From: Marchantia polymorpha subsp. ruderalis
Taxonomy: Eukaryota; Streptophyta; Marchantiopsida; Marchantiales; Marchantiaceae
Length of the DNA stretch: 64,000 bases
Direction: 5' to 3'
Assembly: GCA_037833965.1 (NCBI GenBank)
Contig: AP031354.1
Coordinates: forward strand, 9,836,001-9,900,000
Shown: positions 49,311 through 59,046 of the stretch, one piece after another
How the letters are laid out: each line of letters begins with the position of its first letter
Numbering within the stretch: position 1 is the stretch's first letter
The notes under the pieces: model-generated
Seen by the model: the letters and a program-made list of their open reading frames with translations, nothing else
Told to the model about the DNA's origin: nothing
Databases searched by the model: none
Program-made: the position numbers and the translations under genes

Positions 49311-51350
49311 GGCAACGGACCCTTAAATGCCAAAAATGCCAAATGTAAGGGTGTTGAGGACGCTAAAAATAAAACATCAAAAATTAGTGAGCGTAAACGG
49401 GCTTTGGCGAAGTTGAACGCGCACACGAGTCACTTCGCGACGATGGTGGTGTCAGTCAACAAGGCGCTGGCAAACTCAAAAGCTCACGGCACACCGTTTC
49501 AAGCAAAGCATGAAGTCGAGCACAGCTTCAAGGTGTTGTACCAGGATGTGAATGGTGTCGTTGATAGTGTTCAGTGCAAAATCTGCCATTTTCATGGCCG
49601 GGAGCAGGTTCTTGATGCCAAACGCAAGCGTACTCAGAACATCAAACTCTTTGCACCACCTTACCGAACGGACAACTGTCAAGTCCATCACAAAGAGTTC
49701 CACGTGGGCAAGTGGACCGTGTACAAAGCAATCTCGTTCAAGAACAAGAAAGTGTTCTTCAACTAGCAGCCAGAGTTCAAAGACACGTTGTTCTCCTTCT
49801 TCGACGATGCAAGTTCTACACTGATATTTACCATAAGTGCGCCCATTGTCAAAGTTTTGATAATCGAGTTGTTCTTCAACTCTGAGGACGAAACGATCTT
49901 GGCCAAAATAGCGTTGAAGCTGTTTCGGCGTCAGGAGTACAGCAGCTACAACGTCACGATCAAGATGCCAGTTAGGTATTAGCTCGCGATTCAGCACACG
50001 TTAGCCAAGCTATGATTGAGGCAGACCGCCACTGTCATTCAACAACACCAAAAGCTCATCAAGAATGTGAAATTGATTGGAGTGACCGATGATTTGGTCA
50101 GCAACTATGTACTTATTTTTGTTGTGATCGCCATGCAGCATCTCAGCGATATGATGAAAAATCTGTCCATGTGGGCATTCTCATTTGCGTGCGACACGAG
50201 CACTCACATGAGTATTTCATTCATGGATCAGCGTCTGCGTCTGGAGGTGGATGGACTCCTCGTCAACCTGCACTTGTTGGTCATTCCCATGTTTGATCGG
50301 CACACCGCCGTCAACCAGGTCAATCTGATCACAAAGATCATGGACGTTATCAATTCCGGTTGGCGCGATAAGCTGATCGGACTTCCTTCGGATGGCGAGA
50401 ACACCATGACATGCTGTCACGGTGGAGTCATCACTCTGCTCGAGCAACAGGCGACAAATGATATCCTGCGTGTCTGGTGTCCTGCGCACTAGATGGATCT
50501 TGTCATGAAGGCAGGGTTCATCATGATTGACGATGCGCAATTTTTCAAGGTAACGAATTGATGAGCTGTGCACCTGTGCCATAAGACGAATTTGATCAAC
50601 GACATGTCCAAAGCTGACCAATCGCTGGCTGCACATGGGCAACACGCTCGATTGGATGCTAGCCAAGTGCTTGTGTATGCTGACGCACATTGAGGAAAAA
50701 GAGCCCGTTGATGCGCGTACCGGGATGTGATATATCGCAGCAGCGGCTGTTGCGGTAGTTACAACCGTGATGAACGCGACGCTTACGAAGATGCAGGCAA
50801 AGGACATGATCATCTCGCAGTAGCTTAGTGAGATTGAACAGATGGTATGTCGGCTGTGCATTTTGGTCTCCACCGAGCCGTTGCCCGATGACTTCGAGCT
50901 GATCGTTGCAAATGACGTCTCTGCGTTGATGGCTACCGACGGACGCCTTGATCAACTTCATCAAGGATCAAGGATCATTCGTCTGTGATCTACTCGGTAA
51001 TCTCAGTCTCGGCAACAAGCCGAAAGTTTTGCAAAAAATTGGCGAATTCATCCTCCATATCCTTGAAGGCATGTGTGATGTATAGGGAGAACGTGATAAC
51101 AAGAACTAGTCTGCCGCTTCTCTTGCCCCTTCGATCATGCCGGCTGAGCTGATCAAGATGCCATCGCGTATATTCGTCGCCGAGGTACTCGACCCACGTC
51201 GAGCCCATATAACGAAGTTCTGGCCTATAGAGTAGGTCAAGGAGATCGAGAGCGATCACCGCTCACTATGCCGAGAGTACATTGTCAACGAACGCGTCAA
51301 GACCAAGATTGACCAACATGATCACGAGACGATGTTCAACGTTGTTTGAT
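49311..51350 (+). pseudogene. Decayed hAT-like transposase gene
   Basis: Remnant of a DNA-transposon transposase. One frame (position of first base divisible by three) runs from about 49311 to 50560 and is broken only by stops: 49764, 49980, 50013 and 50490. It holds a Lys-rich start, a BED-like zinc-finger segment around 49560-49720 (C-x2-C in VQCKICHF, then H-x4-H in HHKEFH), a linker region, then a catalytic-core-like segment at 50180-50500 with FACDTSTHMS, LPSDGENTM and WCPAH. After a frame change, further pieces follow: WLHMGNTLDWMLAKC and HIEEKEPVDARTG at about 50615-50730, EIEQMVCRLC at about 50830, and VLDPRRAHITKFW near 51190. Arrangement and motifs suit hAT-superfamily proteins. Terminal inverted repeats were not found. 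No complete protein can be made. Confidence 0.6.
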
Positions 51351-52910
51351 ATGACGTCCATGGTGGCGTATTGGACGGTTTGTCCCGTTCTCTACGATAG
51401 TTCTGTTGCGGACTACAACCTCCGGGCTGACTCTCACATGGGTTTACCTTAGATGGCTTTGCCATAGCGCATCATGGTTCTAGAAGACTAGGATTCATCC
51501 TCACACTTAAAGCTCAAACAACCACTCACACAATCATTCAAGGTAGCACTCCAACTCACATACACATCGACACTCCAAGGTACTGAAAATCGTCACTCTT
51601 TCATATATGAAACAAGTCCTCACACATGACTCTCCAAACTTGCTTGAGAGTTGCTACTCTACCTCTCTATTTATACTACTTAAGAAGTTACCATAGTAAC
51701 ATGTGGTAATTTCTCCTAACTTACTTTGGCCTAGATAAGTTTGAATACCCCACTATACATGGCAACATGCCCACTTCAAGTAATCCAATATCATTGGATT
51801 ACCTGAACTTTCTAGAAGTCTCCAAAATCCAAGGTTGAGGTGGCGACATGCGATTGGAAGATTTTAAACTTCTACAAGCTTCTTAGCCACTAAGTCAACA
51901 TTAGACTTAGTCCAGCCAATCATCTTTCATACATTCAGTCAAACCAATCAAATTCAAGCTTCTAGTCAAATATCTAATACATTGGAACCTAGAACTTTGT
52001 AAAAGACAAAATAGAAGTGCTCACTCCACTCTTCTAGAACTCTGCTAATTCTTCCGTCAACTATAGACATTGTAGCTAAACTTAGTCATGACTAGATAAA
52101 CTTAGTCATAACTAATCAAACTTAGCTATGCATTGGCTAGTCATCCTTAATCACTTGACCACTTCTAAGACTTAATACATATGTGCAACACCCGGTCTTA
52201 AGGGACTTGCCACTGTCTTTGCAAACACAACGTCGGTGGAGTTGGATTTTTCCATGATGAAGTGGGAGAAGTACGATCGGCTCACAGATTTGACTTGTCT
52301 GGCATTGAAGGGGGTATTCCAGGTGAAACAATTCAACCTACTAAGGCATCTAGAGTAATACACAATTGCGCATTTGATTGATGCATGGATATCATCAAGC
52401 ACATGCTTTATTACTACATGTTTTTAGTAATAAAACAGGCGCATTTGGTTAACTTCTTCGGCCAGTGCCAAATTTAAGACCAGGTGGCGTGCCAAAATTA
52501 GCTTATTCTTGGTAGATTCGGCGTTTGCCAATTTTACTGAGGTCTGATTTAAACGGTAAGACTGAACAACATATCTCTCGTGTGTTCTACATGTGAGTTG
52601 TGAAAATGGCTTTGAGTTCTGAGTGGAGTTCCTAAATCAGTTGTTATCAGAGTGCGCGTTTGTTTGGTTGCAGGTTGAACTCGACACTCGTTGGCGTATG
52701 GAAGGATTCACTTCTTCATCTCGAGCATTCTTTGATTACAGACTCCGTCGTTTGCTATGGATCGAGAAATCACACTGCGATTTGACGGGAAGTGAGTTCG
52801 TTTGCGGTTGGGAGGTGGAGCAATGGGCTGAAGCATCGGTGTCGAGCGTTGTTGTGCTCTTGGATCGAGGAATAGTCATTTTCAGTGTTTATGTTGTCAA
52901 AGTTTATGAC
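51351..52910. other. Intergenic, possible older LTR-element debris
   Basis: Contains short A/C-rich repeats, including three versions of AACTTAG(T/C) near 52080-52130. A copia-like primer-binding-site motif, TTATCAGAG, lies at 52642-52650 after a ...AAATCA end, and the following 260 bp run open to 52949. This is what the 5' part of another LTR element would look like, but no matching LTR was identified. Confidence 0.35.
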
Positions 52911-52915
52911 GTTAA
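52911..52915. other. Target-site duplication, left copy (GTTAA)
   Basis: GTTAA immediately precedes the left LTR and is repeated immediately after the right LTR at 58032-58036. Five bases is the normal duplication length for Ty1/copia insertion. Confidence 0.93.
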
Positions 52916-53089
52916 TGTTGAAACACAAATGGTGCACTATACTCAATGAGATCACTGCGAGGGAAACATATCGTTCAATTAACTGAAGGTGAAGGAACAC
53001 ATAAGTACCCGAGCAGGAACAGGTGGGACCAAAGAATGTTCCTAAAAACTAGTAGGAGATAAGGCCAAGTGGGCAAACACTATTCAACA
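52916..53089 (-). repeat. 3' LTR of the copia element
   Basis: Direct repeat of 57858-58031, same 174-bp length, bounded by TGTTGAA and TTCAACA. Flanked outside by GTTAA and inside by the purine tract. Confidence 0.93.
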
Positions 53090-53401
53090 TTCTCCCTTGC
53101 GCACAAGGTACTTGTCGATGATCCTTGTTGAGAAAACGCAGGAAATGAAAAACTAAACAAAATTCAACTAATCTATGCTAACTAACACACAAATGAGATC
53201 TTGGCTTGAGTCACAGCACTGACCATTGATGCGGGGCTGCCATGCCGATCCGGCCTGTGAAGTGATCAAATCTTGGCTTGTAACGTCAAGATGACTCGGC
53301 AAGATTTTTGAAATTAAGCAGGTTCCTTCCAACTTCGAATTTGGTTCTGCTCAATGCCTTGGTGAGTATGTTGGCGGACTGTTCGTTTGTGGAAACGTAG
53401 T

Positions 53402-54790
53402 TCACAGTGATTTCGCCAGTCTCGACCTTTTGTCTTGAGAAATGATGATCAACTTCAAAATGTTTAGTGCAATCATGAAAGACCGGATTGCGGGTGAGTT
53501 TGATCGCGCTTTAGTTGTCGACGCCAATTGGAGTCGCTGCCCTAGGTAGAATCCGTAGTTCTTGAAGTAGCCTGCGGATTCAAATTGCTTCACTTGTGCA
53601 GTTGCTAAGTGCACAGTATTCGGACTCACAACTAAAACGACTAGTGATGAATTGCTTCTTGCAGCTCTATGAAATGGGAGTGCTTTCGAGGAAGAAAACG
53701 TAGGCTCTTGTTGAGGTCCGGTCATTCTCGTCTTGGACGTAGTTCGCATCAAAATATCATGCAAGGAATTTTTCCTCCCTTGCTGCGAAAAAAATCCCCA
53801 TGGAAGGTTGCTTGCTTAAGTATCTGAGGATGCCGTTGGCTGCAGCGTGGTGAGTGGTTTGAGGTGCGGACATATACCGGCTGATCATGTTGGTGACAAA
53901 AGCTATGTCTGCGCGTGTTTTGACCGCGTACAGGATTTTTCCAATGAGTCTGCGGTAAGCTGTGGCATCCACTGGAGCAGTCCCGGTGTCGCGGCGCAGT
54001 TGTAGACCTTCATTCAAGGAAACGTGACAGGGGCGACAATCTGAGTGTGCAAATTCTTGAAGAATCTTGTGAACAAACGATGTCTGGTGCAGTAACAGTC
54101 CGTGTGGTGTTCGGTGAAATTCTACACCAAGGTATTTGTGCACAGGGCCAAATCAGTCATTGAAAATTTTGATTTGAGGTCGTTGATGAGGCGCGTTACT
54201 GATTCTTGACTGCTGCATGTGAGGAGAATGTCATCAACATACAATATCAGGATAATTACGTGATAACTTATGTGGCAGTAGTAGAGGTTGTTGTCGGCGT
54301 TGCTACGCATGAGTCCACACTTGTGAAGTGCCGCATCAATTCTTGAGTACCATGTGAGTGGACTTTGCTTCAGTCCGTATAACAATCGACGAAGGCGGCA
54401 GACTAGATGTTTTGTCCTTTGATGATAAATCCTGGTGGTTGAGCGAGATAGACTTCTTCTTTCAAGACGCCATTGAGGAATGCCGTTTCTACGTCAAGAT
54501 GATGAAGTGTCCAGCCGGCATGTGTTGTGATGCCAAAAAGGAGTTGTATGGTCTTCCACTTGACAACGCTGGCAAAAGTTTTGTTGTAATCAACGCCGTG
54601 CCGTTGCTCAAAGCCTCGTGCCACGAAAAGTGCTTTGTAACGTGGGGATTGTTCTGTACTCAAAGGCTTGAGTTTGAAGATTCAACGTGCAGTAATCGTT
54701 CTTTTTTCCTGGCGGAAGAGAGACGAGATCCCATGTCTCATTCTTGAGAATTGACTGGTATTCACGCTGCATTACAGCTATTCAACTGGG
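53402..54790 (-). pseudogene. Copia reverse transcriptase and RNase H region, broken
   Basis: Pieces in order on the minus strand: ILKNETWDLV (about 54720-54755); the RT start YKALFVARGF...DVETAFLNG (54403-54663); the catalytic YVDDILLT motif after LYGLKQSPLTW (54122-54385); then KYLGVEF...YRRLIGKILY (53757-54143); and an RNase H-like tail (53402-53764). These fall in three different frames, so at least three frameshifts or indels separate them. The YVDD catalytic aspartates are intact, but the enzyme cannot be translated as one protein. Confidence 0.85.
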
Positions 54791-55150
54791 GTCATGGGCC
54801 ACGTCTTCGTACTGGAGATCGTCACCGTCACTTGGGATGACGGCAGGTGGAACATCAGATTCGCAGAGCGCGGTGAAGTTTTTGAGGTGAGGTGGAGGCC
54901 ACTAGTCCCGAGCTGAGCGACGAAGTGGCAGATTGGCTAATGGCTGTGGAGCCACGTTATTCTACGGTAATGTCGGAGGTTCGTCTGATAAGGTTGTGGG
55001 GTTGTGAACGTCCCACTGAAGATGTGAAGAAGGTGGCAATTTCTCGGAGATGGATGGCGAGGTGGAACTGTTAGAGGTGGTTGGTGTTAGCGGCAACTTA
55101 ATTGGAGCTGTGGCTGGAAAGTTCCGAACATCGGCGCTACTCGAGATCTG

Positions 55151-55910
55151 CTATGCTGCAACTGCCTTGATTTCCGGTAGATCCACGTGAGTGGATTCTA
55201 GAATCCTGACGTCTTTGGATATGACTACGTTTTGTTGGTCCGGTTGGTAGCACTTGTAGCCTTTAGATTTGTCATCATAGCTCAACATGATACATTCTTG
55301 GGTGTGTGTGTCCCACTTGCCTTGATTGTGACGATGATTGTGGATGTATGAAGTATATTCAAAGATGCTTAGCTTGTCTATAGTAGGTTTGGTGCCCGTA
55401 AATAGCTCCTCTGGCGTGATATGCAAAAGTTGCTTGATGAAGCGTAAGTTGATTATGATGCATGCGGCTTGCACTGCCTCCGCCCAGAGAAAATGCAGCA
55501 AAGACTTCTCCATCAGTAAGCATCTAGTGATGTTCAGTAAGGACCGATTTTGACGCTCATCTACTCCATTTTGTTGCGGTTTCTGGGGTACGGTCAGCTG
55601 TCTCGTGATGCCGTGATTTTGGCAGTATTCGATGAAAGATTGAGACGTGAATTTTCAACCGTTGTGTGACCTAAGAGTCTTCATGTTTGATGTTTGAGCT
55701 TCCACCTCTGCATGAAAAACTTTGAACTTATCAAGCGCTTCATTCCTACGAAACAGAAAGTAAACGGATGTACTCCGAGAATAATCATCAATAAAAGTAA
55801 CTTAGTACTTGGCCCATCCAAGTGAGATTGTTCGAAATGTGCCGCACACATCAGTGTGAATGAGCTGCTATGGTACTGTGGCACGATTGGTGAAAAGCTT
55901 TAGGATTTTT
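55151..55910 (-). pseudogene. Copia integrase core, broken
   Basis: Minus-strand pieces match the DDE integrase domain: FIDDYSR-like sequence is visible near 55790, then the segment upstream of NG, then LLHFLWAEAVQAACIIIN in the frame 55151-55513 and a WDTHTQECIMLSYDDKSKGY section typical of copia integrase C-terminal parts. Several stops and frame changes lie between 55513 and 55910. Confidence 0.8.
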
Positions 55911-55918
55911 GTGCGAGA

Positions 55919-56497
55919 TTATTTCCCTTGAAAACATGTCACACAAGGGCGGTCGATGATTCGAAGCGGCGGTAGTCCCCGAACAACTACTACTCTTATC
56001 ATCCTTCTAATACTCTCAAGGTGATAGTGATCTAGCCTTAAATGCCAGATGTCGGATGATGTAGATCGTTCCATTGTAACGGAATTGATTTCGGGTTGGA
56101 TCACTGTTTCTACTTCAAGTTTGTACAACCCCCTTCCATTTTTCCTTGGTGCAAATGCTACCAGCTCTTTGGTATGACGGTTGCAAATTAAATAGCCTTC
56201 TGAGAGGAATTCGACATTGTGGTCATGATCGGCAATAATTCCTACAGATAGAAGATTTTTCTTAATGGAGGGAGAGTAGACTACTTGGGATATTGTGTGG
56301 ACGTCACTAGCAGGGAAGAGTATGTCAACATCTCCGAATCCGAGCACTTCATATCCTTGACCTCCCGCTGATTTGACGCCAGAGCATTGTTTGCTTTCGA
56401 GGCTGCAAAAGACTGACGAGTTGCCACTAATGTGGTGTGTTGCCCGAGAGTCGAGATGCCAAACGGACAAATTTTCACTTCGTTGAACAAGATTCAC
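55919..56497 (-). pseudogene. Copia aspartic protease and GAG-pre-integrase segment
   Basis: A 192-codon frame. It opens with VWHLDSRATHHISGN, the retroviral-type aspartic protease active site, in which the normal Asp-Ser-Gly has become Asp-Ser-Arg; this would destroy catalysis. A Gly-rich middle follows, then IWHLRLDHYHLESI...CVTCFQGK, the HHCC zinc-binding segment before the integrase. The frame ends at 55919, beyond which the integrase continues in another frame. Confidence 0.85.
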
Positions 56498-56593
56498 TTA
56501 TGTTGGTTGTAGGAGTTGGTCATTCAAAGAATTGGGGCTATCAATCTCGACCATGCACGCTTCTACCTCTGGTCCGTTGTTCAAGTCGATGAA

Positions 56594-57779
56594 TTATTCG
56601 TTGTTGTCTTCAGACTCTTCGGCTTCAACTGAGTTGACTTGGCGGGATGAGAGTCGTTTCTTCTTGTCGAGAAGACGGAACTCAATGTCTTTGACTCTGT
56701 CTACCATAGATTTCAGTTCACATTCTCTTTCAATATGTCCATCTTGAAGACAAAAATTGCATACCTCCACTCGCGGTGTGTCAAGGTGTGCCTTGTACCT
56801 GAGTTGGTAGTTGTTGCCGATATTGCGTCCTTGCGATGTTTGCACCATGGGAGTGATGATGAGAGTATGACGGTGAATGTTGGCGTGGAGTATTTGCATT
56901 CCTCCCAAATGTGGGAGTCGGTCGGTGCTGGTAGTTGTTATGGCTGGACCCGCTGGAGTTGAAGCTGCTAGACTGCGTGCTACGGTGGAAGGGTCTTCTG
57001 TCGCGGTAAACGGCCAGAGCTTCAACACCTTTGTCTTCCGAATCCATGTTGAGGAAGATTTCTTCGCTCAGGAGTCTTGTTTACAATGCTTTGTACTCGG
57101 GTAGATTCTCGCCGTTTAGAAGCATTCTCTTGCAAATCTTGTACTCCTTGGGCAGGTGTTTCAAGGTGTAATAGACGACAATCTCCTCTGGCAATGAAAC
57201 ACCAACTTCCTCAAGCATGTCAGCAACATTTTGAATCTCAGTCAGATGTGCATCCATGGAAATGTTGTCAGTCTTTCTTAAAGCAAAGAACTTTTCTATC
57301 AACTGGTTCTTTCTAGGACCGCTAGATGTTTCATATCTGCATTTCAAAGCAGTCTAACACAGGTATGGGTCTTGGTATCTCTTCAGCAGTGTGAGATTCT
57401 TAGCATTGTTAGTGAACATGCTAAGAACCCTAGCACTTGCTGCAGATTCACCCGGCCTCATGTGTGGTGACGGTGGTGTGACACAATAATCAAACAGAGA
57501 GTCCTTCTGCAGTGTGTGACGCATCCTGTAGGACCAAACTCCGTAATCATTAGCTCCCTCGAAGTGATAAGCTTATTGGATACTGGGATCTGAGTACAAG
57601 ATGCGTGTAGCGCCATCTCCCTGTGGTAGCGCACTATTTGTCATTTCAGGATCTCCCGAATCTGCAGATGCAGGTTGGTTCACAGCAAGAGTGTACTGGG
57701 CTGGACATGTTGATGAAATGACAAGCAGTGTCATCAAGATACTTGGCGAAAGAAAAAAAGAAACATGGTTGATGACCAC
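56594..57779 (-). pseudogene. Copia gag (capsid and zinc-knuckle nucleocapsid), broken
   Basis: Minus-strand gag. The N-terminal part includes a FEGANDYGVWSYRMRHTL-type segment near 57500-57560. The capsid part is at 57081-57347 (LPEEIVVYYTLKHLP, LLNGENLPEY). A Ser/His/Asn-rich linker leads to the zinc knuckle C-x2-C-x4-H-x4-C (CNFCLQDGHIEREC) at about 56725-56770. Stops interrupt the frame near 57571, 57354 and 57080, and a frame change near 56780 separates the linker from the knuckle. Confidence 0.82.
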
Positions 57780-57857
57780 TCCTATTTTACTCCGTGATCA
57801 GACTCCCTGAGTTTGGGACTGAAAGGAATTGGTCCTAGGAAAGAGTCTCTGCTACCA

Positions 57858-58031
57858 TGTTGAAACACAAATGGTGCACTATACTCACAAAGATCACTGT
57901 GAGGGAAACATATGGTTCAATTAACTGAAGGTGAAGGAACACATCAATACCCGAGCAAGGACTGGTGGGACCAGAGAATGTTACTAAAAACTAGGAGGAG
58001 ATAAGGCCAAGTGAGCACCCATTGTTCAACC
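57858..58031 (-). repeat. 5' LTR of the copia element
   Basis: Partner of 52916-53089. The primer-binding site is directly inside it (57846-57857, minus strand). Its outer end is followed by GTTAA at 58032-58036. Confidence 0.93.
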
Positions 58032-58036
58032 GTTAA
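58032..58036. other. Target-site duplication, right copy (GTTAA)
   Basis: Exact match to 52911-52915, marking the insertion site of the copia element. Confidence 0.93.
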
Positions 58037-59046
58037 GAGTGTGAAAATGCACTCAACCTGAAGGAAAATTGCTTGACGTGAACAAAAACAAGAGAGTAGA
58101 GCTCCGGCAATGAGCACGACTTGACGCAGTAGAGGCTTTGGTTTCTTGGTTCTTGGTTGAGTGTCAAAGGGAGCTCGATCATATGTATCATGCTACGACT
58201 CACAAGTGCACATGGTTTTGTAGTTGACAAAATTCATTAACACATGGTTTCATTGATGTGATTTAAAGTCAATTGCTCAAAACGTTGACATCCATTAATC
58301 TATTATCATACTTCATTCTTTTTTCCCAAGTAGACTCAAGGGCTCAATTTTGACTAGAAACTTGTAGCCTATCACCATCCCCCCGGATATAGCCCAAATT
58401 GTCGGAGCAATTGTATGTGCTTGCCCTACGGCCCCTAGGTCTTGATGGCAAAAGCCATCTTGTACCTCTCATCTTCTCCAACATATGCCATGACAACTCT
58501 CTCTGATTAAAATTGGCATCGGATATCAAAACATCTATCAATCATATCATATGTGATTGTGCAAGTGATAATGGTCTCATATAATTTGATCCAGCAAGAT
58601 CTAGCTATTTGTATTGAAGATAAATCTTCTTTTGATGAGTTCATTACATGTAGAACACAACATCTCAATAATAAATTGATGGCAATGGTTTTGATGGCAC
58701 CTTCATCACTCAGTCTTGAATACATTCATCATTGTTACTGGAAACCATATACATGAGCCTGATCCTCAAATTGAACTAACAAAAATCAACTGTTTTCGTC
58801 TACCTGTTGTCTAAACCTGGCCGCTACTGAACAAACTCCATGTTTCACTCATGGATTGAAGGGCTGTTGATCTCGAGCTTTATCTTTAGGACTTAGTCTC
58901 CAAGGAGATACTGTCGATCAAATCTGGCCTGCTTTTCTGCAGCCAACTTCTCAAGTAGAAGTCATGGGGGATTGCCGAGGAGCAGGTCTGAAGAAAGCTC
59001 GCAAAGACTAGTGATCTGCAACAGAAGCAGCTTGATCTATAGAATG
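58037..59046. other. Intergenic between the copia element and the SGNH gene
   Basis: No gene recognised. The part from about 58850 to 59046 is probably the 3' UTR of the minus-strand gene that ends at 59047. Confidence 0.5.

Larger units (their letters stand above)
52916..58031 (-). mobile_element. Ty1/copia LTR retrotransposon, full length but inactive
   Basis: A 5116-bp element transcribed on the minus strand. The 174-bp LTRs are at 57858-58031 (5' LTR in the element's sense) and 52916-53089 (3' LTR), with termini TGTTGAA...TTCAACA; the right copy ends CC rather than CA. By eye they differ at about 19 of 174 positions, so the insertion is old. A tRNA-iMet-type primer-binding site (TGGTAGCAGAG, minus strand) lies just inside the 5' LTR at about 57846-57857. 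A purine tract (AAGGGAGAA, minus strand) lies at 53090-53098 next to the 3' LTR. Gene order gag, protease, integrase, reverse transcriptase, RNase H identifies copia. Stops and frameshifts occur throughout, so the element is not autonomous. Confidence 0.93.

Noticed and set aside
50217..50873. 218-codon minus-strand ORF, and a 173-codon one at 49476-49997
   Set aside because: Both are antisense to the hAT-like reading frame, which carries the recognisable motifs.
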